A DNA stretch of 64,000 nt, from positions 43,655 through 107,654 of the forward strand of contig PDSA01000030.1 in NCBI GenBank assembly GCA_002748285.1, in the 5' to 3' direction. Shown piece by piece: positions 25,499 through 35,191 of this stretch (the first letter of the stretch is position 1; every line of letters begins with the position of its first letter). A program made the translations under genes and the position numbers. The notes under the pieces are model-generated. The model saw only the letters and a list, made by a program, of their open reading frames with translations, was not told the DNA's origin and made no database searches. This stretch comes from Rhodobacterales bacterium. Its GTDB lineage: Bacteria > Pseudomonadota > Alphaproteobacteria > Rhodobacterales > Rhodobacteraceae.

Positions 25499-26044
25499 TT
25501 ATGAGGGCTCGTTGACAAAGGCTGAGGTCGCGACAATCGCATAGCCGCCCAACTCATCCCGGTGTAACGACATCCCGATGCGGGTGGTTGGGAACCACGG
25601 ATCAAACACGGCACAGACCCGCACCAGCATCATTTCGTGGCTGCTTCCTGGGTCGAGCGATACAACCGGGTCAATATCGGCCTCGCGCTCCCGGCATGTG
25701 ACCTCGTCAGGCAGGGTGTCCCATGTGGTTTGATCCACCGGGCGCAGCTCGATCAACAGGCTGGTCATGCAATCCTTGATCATGCTGGTATTGCCGCAAA
25801 TGTTCTGGCGCAGCTTGTCCTGGTCGGGGTCTTCGATATTGCCAAGGCGCAGATCGCGCACGGTCAAATCAACGGCCCGGTCCAGATTGACCTGATGGAT
25901 CATCACCATACCGATTTCAAAGGTCGCCAGAAACAGGCTGAGGAAAATCGGGAACAGCAGAGCGAATTCGACCGTGGGATTGCCCGCTTCGCTGCGCAGC
26001 ATCTGGTGAAGATGCGTGCGCATTATTGGTAATGGCCTAGTCAT
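25499..26044 (-). CDS. TadE-like pseudopilin, second of three
   Basis: 181 residues. SEAGNPTVEFALLFPIFLSLFLATFEIGMVM at about residues 18-48 is the typical TadE processing site and membrane segment (Glu+5). The periplasmic part has four cysteines (NICGN, KDCMT, EVTCRER, VRVCAVF) that may form two disulfides. TadE-like minor pilins support Flp pilus assembly and surface attachment. Its start overlaps the stop of the upstream TadG-like gene by 4 bases. Confidence 0.82.
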   Translation of the reverse strand: MTRPLPIMRTHLHQMLRSEAGNPTVEFALLFPIFLSLFLATFEIGMVMIHQVNLDRAVDLTVRDLRLGNIEDPDQDKLRQNICGNTSMIKDCMTSLLIELRPVDQTTWDTLPDEVTCREREADIDPVVSLDPGSSHEMMLVRVCAVFDPWFPTTRIGMSLHRDELGGYAIVATSAFVNEPS

Positions 26045-27738
26045 TGTATCAGCCTCAGATCAATGAGTTGCGCTGCGATCGAAGCAAAGGCCTCCGATAT
26101 CTCCACACCTTCGACCCGGAAGAAATGCGCTGGGGTCGTCGCGCAAGAGGTCAGCTTGACGGCGTTGGCGTCCTCAACCTCAAACCCAATGGTATAGAGT
26201 AAAATCCCCTGCGCCTTGGCCGCATTGCAAATATCGAACATGCGCTGGTCTTTTTCACCGGTGTAGATAATGCTGTAATAGTCGTCCCAGCCACTGTTAC
26301 TCCACTCGCCGCCGCCATCTATATCGGCCCGGTCAAACAGATCGTGCGAAACAAAGCCCATGGCAGCCAGCCGCCACAGTTCGGGCCAAGTCAGCCGAGC
26401 AGTATTGTTGCCGGGGTTATTCTTCCAGCCCTTATTGGACAGGAACTCACTGTCAGAGTTGAAAAACAGCTTTTTGTATTTGTTCCGATCGCTGTTATAG
26501 ATCCAGAATTTGTGTTTGTTGCCGGTGTATTTATACCAGACCGGGCTGTTTCCGGAAGAAACGCTGTCGTCCAGAAAATACTGGTTGGTATTTTGCCCGT
26601 CACTCATCACCACCATGACTTTCAGCACATGCTCTTCGTTATAATCGAAGGGGCGTCCGGTAAATTTAGTATCGACCAGCTCATCATCAACCATATCGGT
26701 GATCACGGGGCGGGCGCTTGGGTCCAGCAGGGCCGTGCCCCATTTCACGCCGACATCGGTCGAAGTCCAGCCGCCGGCCTCCAGCGAGTCGATATAGTCT
26801 TTCAGGGCATCAGCATCATCGCTGACCGGAATGATCTTGCGGGCAATTTCGTGGTTGTCACCATCAATATCGGTATCCGAAATGCATGGGTGGTCTTCCC
26901 ACTCGGCCTGCATTACGCCCAGATCCCACCAGTCCCAGGGGGTAAAATGTCCGGTGCGTTGCAACAAATCGTTCACCGGGTCTATATCGGTTCTCTCAAA
27001 GTCAGCGGCTTCGAAATCGACACAGTTCGAATAGCTGTGCTCGTTCGTGACATTATAATGCGACAACAGATCTGCACCCGCGGTCACCTGGGTCGAGTAG
27101 GGCACGATTGAGATAGAATAGGTGTCATCGTCTTCGTCGCGGTCTAACAGCAGGGTATCCACGAAATCCTTGGCGGCGTCCTGCAAGTCTCTCAGTTTTG
27201 ACTGGCCCGATTGAGAAATTCCCCCCATGGAGCCGGAGACATCCAACACCAGAGAAATTTCAACCTTTCCGATCTGATCCTCAGCAGCCGAGGCCGCGGG
27301 TGTCGAGAAATACTCAATTCCTAACTCGTCAATAAATCCTGTCGGGATGGTGGGGATATTGTCTTCGTCATAAATTGCGAACACCCGACGAAAGTTCAGT
27401 CCCTCTTCAACAACCGCTCTCGGGGTAAATTCGGGGATGCCGTCTTTTTCAAAATAGGAATCGAAAATGTCCTGCGCCTCTTCCTGCTGTTTCATGCTGG
27501 CCGCAGCCAAAACCGCGCGATCCTGGGTATATTGGATCTGAGTGCGTTGGGTTTCGGCGCGCATCACATCAATGGCCATGCCACCCATCAGAATCATCAG
27601 GATGATAATCGCCATAGCAAAGGGCAACATTGTGCCTTGCTCATGGCGGTAGAAATCGTAAATCGGTTGCCAGCTTGTGCGGGCGGTATGTTTGCCAGCC
27701 TTAGGCCGGGTGGTAGAACTCTTAAATTTTATCATCAT
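26041..27738 (-). CDS. TadG-like pilus protein with a von Willebrand A domain
   Basis: 565 residues from ATG 27738, which follows GAGGAT; an in-frame TTG farther upstream would add a weak N-terminus. A membrane segment near residues 40-62 (MLPFAMAIIILMILMGGMAIDVM) follows a TadE-like basic stretch. The vWA domain opens with the MIDAS motif LVLDVSGSMGG near residue 165 and continues to the C-terminus (ILLYTIGFEV). TadG proteins are minor, membrane-anchored parts of the Flp pilus machinery. First gene of the trio. Confidence 0.85.
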   Translation of the reverse strand: MMIKFKSSTTRPKAGKHTARTSWQPIYDFYRHEQGTMLPFAMAIIILMILMGGMAIDVMRAETQRTQIQYTQDRAVLAAASMKQQEEAQDIFDSYFEKDGIPEFTPRAVVEEGLNFRRVFAIYDEDNIPTIPTGFIDELGIEYFSTPAASAAEDQIGKVEISLVLDVSGSMGGISQSGQSKLRDLQDAAKDFVDTLLLDRDEDDDTYSISIVPYSTQVTAGADLLSHYNVTNEHSYSNCVDFEAADFERTDIDPVNDLLQRTGHFTPWDWWDLGVMQAEWEDHPCISDTDIDGDNHEIARKIIPVSDDADALKDYIDSLEAGGWTSTDVGVKWGTALLDPSARPVITDMVDDELVDTKFTGRPFDYNEEHVLKVMVVMSDGQNTNQYFLDDSVSSGNSPVWYKYTGNKHKFWIYNSDRNKYKKLFFNSDSEFLSNKGWKNNPGNNTARLTWPELWRLAAMGFVSHDLFDRADIDGGGEWSNSGWDDYYSIIYTGEKDQRMFDICNAAKAQGILLYTIGFEVEDANAVKLTSCATTPAHFFRVEGVEISEAFASIAAQLIDLRLIQ

Positions 27739-28118
27739 CGACCCATCCTCATTCTGTTCAGGGCTTTGGGAATGGCCTGAATTTGCCAAAAATTACTCAG
27801 CACTATTTTAACCAATTGCGTGTGTCCTAATTGTGGCGGGAAAAGGTAAAAAAAGGCAGAAATAAGGTATTTCGCGCGAAACTTCGACAAAGCCCTGTTT
27901 ATTGTTTCTGATTGATAACCAGCCGTGTTTATTGGGAATATTGTTTCACAGGGGCAGTTTTGGAGGTCATGGTTTTTCCATAAAATTCGATGGAAACGAA
28001 TCTGGCAGGGCTGATCTAGATAATAATGAGTGCGCTGTTAACCAAAGCTCACTACAAAATAGACTATCAGGCTTGCGGGCGATTCTGCGGTGCCTTTAGA
28101 TTGGGAGGATTTAGAACA
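27739..28118. other. Divergent intergenic region tadG / gdh
   Basis: About 380 bases, AT-rich, holding the promoters of both transcripts. TGTTTATTG is repeated at 27896 and 27929, and TTTTCCAT-n-ATGGAAA (about 27974-27995) is a small dyad. GGGAGG (28103-28108) is the gdh ribosome binding site. No gene seen. Confidence 0.4.
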
Positions 28119-29549
28119 ATGTCGGCTATAAACGAACCGAGCTTTCGGGAATCTGTTGATTTGATGTTTGACCGTGCGGTCGCGCTGATGGACCTCAGGC
28201 CGGGGTTGAAAAAGAAAATTCGCGTGGTGAATGCAACTTATACCGTGCGCTTTGGGGTGCGGCTGCGGGGCGAAATCCAGACGTTTACCGGCTATCGTTC
28301 GGTGCATTCGGAGCATATGGAGCCGGTCAAGGGTGGTATCCGCTATGCCAGCACTGTCGGTCAGGACGAGGTCGAGGCACTGGGCGCGTTGATGACCTAT
28401 AAATGTGCTCTGGTTGAGGTGCCGTTTGGGGGTTCTAAAGGTGGGTTGTGCATTGATCCGCGCGAATATGATGAGCGCGAGTTGGAAGTCATCACCCGCC
28501 GTTTTGCGTTTGAGCTGGCCAAGCGTGACCTGATCAACCCCAGCCAAAATGTGCCGGCCCCGGATATGGGCACGGGTGAGCGGGAAATGGCATGGATTGC
28601 CGATCAGTATGGCCGCATGAACACCACTGACATCAATGCGCGCGCCTGTGTCACCGGCAAGCCGATTCATGCCGGCGGCATTGCCGGTCGGGTCGAGGCC
28701 ACCGGGCGCGGTGTGCAATATGCGCTGCAGGAGTTTTTCCGCTATCCCGAGGATGTGGCCAAGACCAATCTGAGCGGTGATTTGGAGGGCAAACGCGTTA
28801 TCATTCAGGGGCTGGGCAATGTGGGCTATCACGCCGCCAAATTCCTGCAGGAAGAGGATAACGCCAAAATCATTTCGATCATCGAACATGATGGCAGCCT
28901 TTATGATGCCAACGGGTTGGATGTGGAATCGGTGCATCAATGGCTGGCAGAACATGGCGGGCTGAAGGGCTATGAAGGGGCCGAGTATTCACCGGACGGG
29001 GCCAAGATGCTTAAGGCCGAATGTGATATTCTGATCCCTGCGGCTCTGGAAGGGGTGATCAATCTGGAAAACGCCGATGCGATCAAAGCGCCGCTGATCA
29101 TCGAGGCTGCCAATGGCCCGATTACCGCCGGAGCGGACGAGGTTCTGCGCAATAAGGGCATTGTGATCATTCCTGATCTTTATGCCAACGCGGGCGGTGT
29201 GACGGTGTCGTATTTCGAGTGGGTCAAGAACCTGAACCACATCCGGTTTGGCCGCATTGGCCGCCGTCAGGAAGAGTCCCGCCACCGGTTGCTGGTGAAC
29301 GAGCTGGAGCGGCTGGATCGTTATATGGGCGACAAATGGTCGATGACCCCGGATTTCAAAAACAAATATCTGCGTGGCGCGGATGAGCTGGCGCTGGTGC
29401 GTTCGGGGCTGGATGACAGTATGCGCTCGGCCTATCAGGCGATGCGTCATGTCTGGCATTCCCGCGACGAAGTGCAGGATCTGCGCACGGCGGCCTTTAT
29501 CGTTGCCATCACCCGGGTGGCCAAATCTTATGAGGCCAAAGGGCTGTAA
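28119..29549 (+). CDS. Glutamate dehydrogenase, Glu/Leu/Phe/Val family
   Basis: 476 residues from the ATG at 28119, set by GGGAGG 11 bases before it. It interconverts glutamate and 2-oxoglutarate plus ammonia. Landmarks: GGIRY, the catalytic Lys region MTYKCALVEVPFGGSKGG, PAPDMGTGEREMAWI, and the Rossmann motif GLGNVGYHAAKF at about residue 228. Size and an N-terminus close to eukaryote-like GDH (RGEIQTFTGYRSVHSEHMEPVKGG) point to the GDH2-like class common in Rhodobacteraceae; NAD or NADP preference cannot be read. Confidence 0.92.
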   Translation: MSAINEPSFRESVDLMFDRAVALMDLRPGLKKKIRVVNATYTVRFGVRLRGEIQTFTGYRSVHSEHMEPVKGGIRYASTVGQDEVEALGALMTYKCALVEVPFGGSKGGLCIDPREYDERELEVITRRFAFELAKRDLINPSQNVPAPDMGTGEREMAWIADQYGRMNTTDINARACVTGKPIHAGGIAGRVEATGRGVQYALQEFFRYPEDVAKTNLSGDLEGKRVIIQGLGNVGYHAAKFLQEEDNAKIISIIEHDGSLYDANGLDVESVHQWLAEHGGLKGYEGAEYSPDGAKMLKAECDILIPAALEGVINLENADAIKAPLIIEAANGPITAGADEVLRNKGIVIIPDLYANAGGVTVSYFEWVKNLNHIRFGRIGRRQEESRHRLLVNELERLDRYMGDKWSMTPDFKNKYLRGADELALVRSGLDDSMRSAYQAMRHVWHSRDEVQDLRTAAFIVAITRVAKSYEAKGL

Positions 29550-29575
29550 ACGGCCCCGGCTCCGGTTTGAGCAAA

Positions 29576-29605
29576 GACAACACACCGCTTGGCTGGTGTG
29601 TTGTC
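29576..29605 (+). terminator. Hairpin after glutamate dehydrogenase
   Basis: GACAACACACC (29576-29586) and GGTGTGTTGTC (29595-29605) pair perfectly over an 8-base loop, 26 bases after the stop. No T run follows, so termination would be weak or Rho-assisted. Confidence 0.6.
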
Positions 29606-29660
29606 GCCGGTTGGGTTGCGCTTGATCTTGATGGATTGCGGGTGGGCGTCGATTGCGCCG

Positions 29661-30029
29661 GCGAAAATGCCTCTGCCCGCCCAAGGCAGCATCGGCGCCG
29701 ATCTGTCGCGGCTGCGTGCTGCGTGCCCCGAGGCGCTTTTGGCCGGGGCCGATGGTTGGTATAGCGCAATTTCCGGCTTGCTGCCCGAGCTTATCATGCC
29801 GCTGGTCCGCGCGGCTCGGGCCGGGGATCGCCGGAAAACCATGCAGATTGAGGCTCCGTTTGCGCCGCTTTGGGCGTTGTTTCAGCAGCATGGATCGCTG
29901 CGGGTGATCTATACCGCGGCCAACCTTCTGGGCCTGGCCACATGCCAGCCCCCGCGCCCGATTCTGCCGCTTGGCAAACAGGCCACAGATCAGGTTGCGG
30001 CAGCGCTGGCTGGATTGGGGCTGAGCTGA
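29661..30029 (+). pseudogene. Remnant of a dihydrodipicolinate-synthase-family gene
   Basis: The last ~120 codons of a DapA-family protein are readable: AKMPLPAQG matches the segment around the Schiff-base Lys, followed by LLAGADGWYSAISGLLPEL, FAPLWALFQQHGSLRVIYTAANLLGL and PPRPILPLG. The N-terminal ~160 residues, including the Thr-Thr and Tyr sites, are missing, and a stretch between ARLRA-like and LLAGADG is also short. No start codon with a ribosome binding site leads into it. Between gdh and dnaG; it is probably a decayed gene. Confidence 0.65.
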
Positions 30030-30119
30030 CAGACTCTGCAGTAAGGGCATATCCGGCTTTGGCGCATTGCCCGGGAATGCTGTATGAGGGACCATGTTTT
30101 TCCGATTCGAGAGCAAGAT

Positions 30120-32069
30120 ATGAGCCTGCCCCCCGGTTTTCTGGACGAATTGCGCAGCCGCACCAGCCTGTCTCAGCTGGTGGGGCGCAAAGTGGTCTGG
30201 GATAATCGCAAATCCAATCAGGCCAAGGGCGATATGTGGGCGCCTTGCCCGTTTCATCAGGAAAAAACCGCCAGCTTTCACGTCGATGACCGCAAGGGGT
30301 TTTATTACTGCTTTGGCTGTCACGCCAAGGGCGATGCGATTTCCTTTGTGCAGGAAACCGAAAATGTCGGATTCATGGAGGCCGTCGAGATCATCGCCCG
30401 CGAGGTCGGCTTGCCGATGCCCAAACGCGACCCGGCGGCGCAGGTCAAATCGGACAAGCGCAGCAAACTGGCCGAGGTGATGGAGCAGGCGGTGCAGTAT
30501 TTTCGGTTGCAACTGCACACCGCGCATGGCGCAGCCGCCCGCGATTATCTGACCCAGCGCGGCTTGCGTGAGGATGCTCAACAGCGCTGGGAAATCGGCT
30601 ATGCCCCGAATGACCGGCAGGGGGTGTTTGCGCATCTGACTGGCAAGGGGGTCGCCCCGGATCTGATCATCGACGCCGGTCTGGCCGCCCGCCCCGAGGA
30701 TGGCCGCGCCCCTTATGATCGGTTTCGCGGCCGCATCATCTTTCCGATCCGCGATGCGCGCGGGCGGGCGATTGCGCTGGGCGGGCGGGCGCTGGACCCG
30801 CAGGCGCGGGCGAAATATCTGAACTCGCCGGAAACCGAGCTGTTTGACAAGGGCCGCAGCCTCTATAATCTCGGCCCCGCCCGCAGCGCGGCCGGCAAGG
30901 GCGCGCCGCTGATCGTGGCCGAAGGCTATATGGATGTGATCGCGCTGGTCGAGGCCGGGTTTGAGGCCTGTGTTGCGCCTCTGGGCACCGCGATTACCGA
31001 ACATCAGCTGCATATGATGTGGCGAATCGCGCCTGAACCCGTGATTGCGCTGGATGGCGACACCGCCGGTTTGCGTGCCGCCATGCGGCTGGTTGATCTG
31101 GCGCTGCCCTTGCTGGAGGCCGGGAAATCCTTGCGGTTTGCACTGATGCCTGAGGGGCTCGACCCCGATGATGTGCTGAAATCTCAAGGCAAACCGGCCA
31201 TGCAGCGGCTGCTGGACGGGGCTCTGCCCATGGTGCAACTGTTGTGGCAGCGTGAAACCGAAGGCGGCAATTTCGACAGCCCCGAGCGCAGGGCCGCGCT
31301 GGACAAAAACCTGCGCAGTGCGATTGCCAAAATCACCGATGCTTCGATCCGCAATCATTACGGGCAGGCGATCAAGCAGCTGCGTTGGGAGCTGTTTTCC
31401 CCCAAACGTCCACCGCGCGGGCGGGGCGGGTGGAAAAACCAGCCCGCCCCGGTGCAGTCCAGCACCAAATCTTCGATGCTGGCCAGCGCCGGACAGGGGG
31501 CCGAAGACCATTTGCGCGAAGCGGTAATTTTGGCAACCCTTGTGCTGCACCCCGGGATTATTGAGCTGTTTGAGGGCGAATTGGAGCGTCTGGACTGCGT
31601 CACGCCCGAGCATCGCGTTTTGCGCGATTGCCTGTTGCAAATTGGCGGGGTCGATGACCTCTATGCCCGGATCGAGCCGCGCGCCGGGGCAGAGCTGGCC
31701 GCCGTTTTCGCCCCGCGCCATGTGCAGATATCGCCCGCCGTGCGCAAACCTGGGGACCAGAAGCTGGCGGAAATGTGCGTGGCCGAGGAACTGGCCAAGC
31801 TGGCCGCCAAGCGCGGCGCGATCCGCGAGATTGAAGAGGCGATCGAGGATATCAGCGGTCTGGCCGATGAAGGGCTGACCTGGCGGTTGCAACAGGCCAG
31901 CAAGGCCAATTACGAGGCCGTCCACAGCCCGCGCCAAGATGCGGCGGTGTTTGACATTGCCCCCAGCGGTGCCCATATGGATCGCAGTGAGCGTGATGCT
32001 TTTGCCCGTCTGATGGCTGAAATCGGCGAAAACGCCCCCCGCAAGGGCAAGGGGCACGGTGAAAAGTGA
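30120..32069 (+). CDS. dnaG: DNA primase
   Basis: 649 residues from the ATG at 30120 (MSLPPGFLDELRSRTSLS). The N-terminal CHC2 zinc domain has CPFHQEKTASFHVDD and YYCFGCHAKGD. The TOPRIM domain follows (VAEGYMDVIALVEAGFEACVAPLGTA, then ALDGDTAGLRA). The C-terminal part binds the replicative helicase. DnaG makes RNA primers at the fork. It precedes rpoD by about 130 bases, the familiar macromolecular-synthesis pairing; rpsU is not next to it. Confidence 0.96.
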   Translation: MSLPPGFLDELRSRTSLSQLVGRKVVWDNRKSNQAKGDMWAPCPFHQEKTASFHVDDRKGFYYCFGCHAKGDAISFVQETENVGFMEAVEIIAREVGLPMPKRDPAAQVKSDKRSKLAEVMEQAVQYFRLQLHTAHGAAARDYLTQRGLREDAQQRWEIGYAPNDRQGVFAHLTGKGVAPDLIIDAGLAARPEDGRAPYDRFRGRIIFPIRDARGRAIALGGRALDPQARAKYLNSPETELFDKGRSLYNLGPARSAAGKGAPLIVAEGYMDVIALVEAGFEACVAPLGTAITEHQLHMMWRIAPEPVIALDGDTAGLRAAMRLVDLALPLLEAGKSLRFALMPEGLDPDDVLKSQGKPAMQRLLDGALPMVQLLWQRETEGGNFDSPERRAALDKNLRSAIAKITDASIRNHYGQAIKQLRWELFSPKRPPRGRGGWKNQPAPVQSSTKSSMLASAGQGAEDHLREAVILATLVLHPGIIELFEGELERLDCVTPEHRVLRDCLLQIGGVDDLYARIEPRAGAELAAVFAPRHVQISPAVRKPGDQKLAEMCVAEELAKLAAKRGAIREIEEAIEDISGLADEGLTWRLQQASKANYEAVHSPRQDAAVFDIAPSGAHMDRSERDAFARLMAEIGENAPRKGKGHGEK

Positions 32070-32113
32070 ACGCTTTGGTTAGGAACCGGTAAAGAAATCG
32101 GGGTAAACGTATT

Positions 32114-32159
32114 GCGAATCAGCGATTCGCCGTGTTGATTCTATTGAAATGCGCGAATC
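32114..32159. promoter_or_regulatory. Cluster of four GANTC sites upstream of rpoD
   Basis: GANTC occurs at 32116, 32124, 32137 and 32155, within 44 bases. The first two form the dyad GCGAATC-AGC-GATTCGC (32114-32130). GANTC is the target of CcrM, the cell-cycle adenine methyltransferase of alphaproteobacteria. Clusters in promoters can link transcription to replication timing. Regulation of rpoD by methylation is inference. Confidence 0.4.
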
Positions 32160-32199
32160 GCTTAATCCGAACGCCTTTGCCCCCGAAAGGACCATCCAG

Positions 32200-34152
32200 A
32201 TGGCTGCAAAAGATACCGACAATAAAGAAGAAATTGCCGAAACAGGCCAGGCCGCCGTCAAAAAGATGATCGCCGATGGGCGGGCGCAAGGATATGTGAC
32301 CTATGGGCAGCTCAACAAGGTGCTGCCGCCCGAGCAGGTCACCAGCGAACAGATCGAAGATGTGATGTCGATGCTGTCGGAAATGGGCATCAACATCATC
32401 GAGGATGAAGAAGAGGAAAAAGCTTCGACCGAGGTCGCCACCACCGGCGGCGCACGCGATGTGGCGATTACCGTCACCGGTGGCGAAAAGCTGGACCGCA
32501 CCGATGATCCGGTACGGATGTATCTGCGGGAAATGGGCTCGGTCGAGTTGCTCAGCCGCGAGGGCGAGATTGCCATCGCCAAACGGATCGAGGCCGGGCG
32601 CAACACCATGATCATGGGGCTGTGCGAAAGCCCGCTGACCTTTAACGCCATCACCATCTGGCGCGACGAATTGCTGAACGAAGACATCCTGCTGCGCGAT
32701 GTGATTGATTTGGAAACCACCTTTGGCAACACCATGGACGAGGAGGACGAACAGGAACCGGTGGTGGCTCCGACCGGGGCCAGCCCGGCGGCCCCCTCTG
32801 GCGACAGCAAGCCTGAGCTGGATGCAGACGGGAACCCGATTGCTCAGGATGACGATGAGGACGACGAAGAGGAACAGGTCAACCTGTCTCTGGCCGCGAT
32901 GGAGGCCGCGCTCAAGCCAAAGGTTCTGGAGATGCTCGACACCATTGCCCGTGATTATGCCAAGCTGTCGGAAATGCAGGATACCCGGATCTCGGCCACT
33001 CTGAACGAGGATGCCAAATTCACCAAGAAAGAGGAAAAGACCTATCAGAAGCTGCGGGCCGAGATTGTGATGCTGGTGAACGAGCTGCATCTGCATAACA
33101 ACCGGATCGAGGCGCTGATTGACCAGATTTACGGGGTCAACGGGCGGATCAAGTCGATTGACAGCCGCATGGTCAAGCTGGCCGATCAGGCCCGGATCAA
33201 CCGGCGCGAATTCATCGAAGCCTATCGCGATCACGAACTTGACCCGATGTGGCTGGAGCAAATGGGTGAAAAGACCGGTCGCGGCTGGCAGGTTCTGCTG
33301 GAGAAATCCACCGACAAGATCGAGGAATTGCGCGCCGAGATGGCGCAGGTCGGGCAATATATCGGTCTGGACATCCCGGAATTTCGCAGCATCGTGCAGC
33401 AGGTGCAAAAGGGCGAAAAAGAGGCCCGTCAGGCGAAAAAAGAGATGGTCGAGGCCAATTTGCGGTTGGTGATCTCGATTGCCAAAAAATACACCAATCG
33501 CGGGTTGCAATTCCTTGATCTGATTCAGGAAGGCAATATCGGCCTGATGAAGGCGGTGGACAAATTCGAATACCGCCGCGGTTACAAGTTTTCGACCTAT
33601 GCGACATGGTGGATTCGTCAGGCCATTACCCGCTCAATCGCCGATCAGGCCCGCACCATCCGCATTCCGGTGCATATGATCGAAACCATCAACAAGCTGG
33701 TGCGCACCGGGCGGCAGATGCTGCATGAAATCGGCCGCGAGCCCACGCCCGAAGAGCTGGCGGAAAAGCTGCAAATGCCGCTGGATAAGGTGCGCAAGGT
33801 GATGAAAATTGCCAAAGAGCCGATCAGCCTTGAGACCCCGATTGGCGATGAAGAGGACAGCCAGCTGGGTGATTTCATCGAAGACAAGAACGCGGTGTTG
33901 CCGCTGGATTCGGCGATTCAGGAGAATTTGAAAGAGACCACCACCCGGGTTCTGTCGTCTTTGACTCCGCGCGAAGAACGGGTGCTGCGGATGCGCTTTG
34001 GCATTGGCATGAACACCGATCACACGCTGGAAGAGGTTGGCCAGCAATTCAGCGTCACCCGCGAGCGGATTCGTCAGATCGAGGCCAAGGCGCTGCGCAA
34101 ACTCAAACATCCCAGCCGCTCGCGCAAGCTGCGGTCGTTTTTGGATCAATAG
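32200..34152 (+). CDS. rpoD: RNA polymerase primary sigma factor (sigma-70)
   Basis: 650 residues from ATG 32200, which follows AAAGGA; the upstream in-frame ATG at 32149 would give an extra 17 residues through the GANTC cluster. Region 1.1 is seen at the start ([20 protein letters not shown]). Region 1.2 ([30 protein letters not shown]) is followed by an acidic non-conserved insert. Region 2 is [48 protein letters not shown]; regions 3 and 4 close the protein ([26 protein letters not shown]). It is the housekeeping sigma factor. Confidence 0.97.
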   Translation: MAAKDTDNKEEIAETGQAAVKKMIADGRAQGYVTYGQLNKVLPPEQVTSEQIEDVMSMLSEMGINIIEDEEEEKASTEVATTGGARDVAITVTGGEKLDRTDDPVRMYLREMGSVELLSREGEIAIAKRIEAGRNTMIMGLCESPLTFNAITIWRDELLNEDILLRDVIDLETTFGNTMDEEDEQEPVVAPTGASPAAPSGDSKPELDADGNPIAQDDDEDDEEEQVNLSLAAMEAALKPKVLEMLDTIARDYAKLSEMQDTRISATLNEDAKFTKKEEKTYQKLRAEIVMLVNELHLHNNRIEALIDQIYGVNGRIKSIDSRMVKLADQARINRREFIEAYRDHELDPMWLEQMGEKTGRGWQVLLEKSTDKIEELRAEMAQVGQYIGLDIPEFRSIVQQVQKGEKEARQAKKEMVEANLRLVISIAKKYTNRGLQFLDLIQEGNIGLMKAVDKFEYRRGYKFSTYATWWIRQAITRSIADQARTIRIPVHMIETINKLVRTGRQMLHEIGREPTPEELAEKLQMPLDKVRKVMKIAKEPISLETPIGDEEDSQLGDFIEDKNAVLPLDSAIQENLKETTTRVLSSLTPREERVLRMRFGIGMNTDHTLEEVGQQFSVTRERIRQIEAKALRKLKHPSRSRKLRSFLDQ

Positions 34153-34256
34153 GGTATTCGCAGAAAACAACTATGGGGCAGGGTCGCATGATCCTGCCTG
34201 TGGGGGCCCAGCTGCCTGCCTTGCGGGGGGTGTAACCGCCTGCTACGCTGGCCGCC

Positions 34257-35150
34257 ATGAGCCAGAAAACAATCCAGACCAATACCGGCGTTCACCTTTG
34301 GACAGAGCAGTCTGGAGAAGGGGAGCCGGTGTTGCTGATCTCCGGGGCGAACGCGTCTGCCTTCATGTGGCCGGGTGCCTTTGTGCAGAGGGTCGTGGAT
34401 CAGGGCTATCGGGTCGTCCGATATGACCACCGCGACACCGGGCGTTCTGACCGGCTGGATTTTCAGAAGACGCCCTACTCCGTGGTGGACCTTTGTGAAG
34501 ATGCCATTGCCGTTCTCGATGGCCTGAACATCGCAAAGGCGCATGTTGTGGGCATGTCTTTGGGCGGCACCATCGGGCAGGTTCTGGCGCTGGATCACCC
34601 CGACCGGCTGCTCAGCCTCACCGTCATGATGGCGGCGGCGCTGGATGTTGATTTTGGGACGAACTGGATGTCAGCGCTGGAAGGAAAGGCCGCCCCGGGC
34701 GATCTGCCCGGGCCAAAACCCGAGGTCGTCAGGGCGTTCAAGGCCCCGCTGACCGAGCGAAACGCGGAGATTGCCAGACGGGTTGAGCAATGGCGCATCC
34801 TGTCCTCGCCCCGGATGCCCTTTGACGCGGAAGACTACGCGGCGCGTGAAGCGGCGGATATCGACCATTCGGGGGTGATCCCGGCGCCGTTTGCTCATGC
34901 GATGGCCCAGCCGATCCCTCTGGAACGCGGGCGCGAGTTGAAGGCGAGCCGTGTCCCCACCCTTGTGATTCAGGCCGCAGATGATCCGCTCAACCCACCA
35001 CCCCACGGTCGCCACATCGCCGACCTGTTTGCAAATGCGAGTTTGGTGGAAATAGACACGCTGGGGCATGCCCTCCCCCGATCCCATTTCGCGGAAATCC
35101 TTTCGACCTTGGTGACTCACTGGCAGAAGACGCGACGAGATGAGCGCTGA
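34257..35150 (+). CDS. Alpha/beta-fold hydrolase
   Basis: 297 residues. The nucleophile is Ser101 in GMSLGG, with the acid probably Asp in AADDPLN (about 242) and the His in LGHALPRSH (about 274). The oxyanion region HG-like motif is ISGANASAFMW and the RYDHRDTGRSDR segment is typical of the aclacinomycin-methylesterase-like / haloperoxidase-like branch. Substrate unknown. It follows rpoD by 104 bases and is convergent with the M48 gene. Confidence 0.82.
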   Translation: MSQKTIQTNTGVHLWTEQSGEGEPVLLISGANASAFMWPGAFVQRVVDQGYRVVRYDHRDTGRSDRLDFQKTPYSVVDLCEDAIAVLDGLNIAKAHVVGMSLGGTIGQVLALDHPDRLLSLTVMMAAALDVDFGTNWMSALEGKAAPGDLPGPKPEVVRAFKAPLTERNAEIARRVEQWRILSSPRMPFDAEDYAAREAADIDHSGVIPAPFAHAMAQPIPLERGRELKASRVPTLVIQAADDPLNPPPHGRHIADLFANASLVEIDTLGHALPRSHFAEILSTLVTHWQKTRRDER

Positions 35151-35191
35151 TGCGAATTGCCCCACCGCCCAGCATCCCCGGCGTTATTCCA

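Noticed and set aside
28989..32057. A 1022-codon open frame on the - strand across gdh and dnaG
   Set aside because: It is antisense to two clear genes, is rich in Arg/His/Gln/Pro as expected from GC-rich shadow frames, and contains no recognisable domain.
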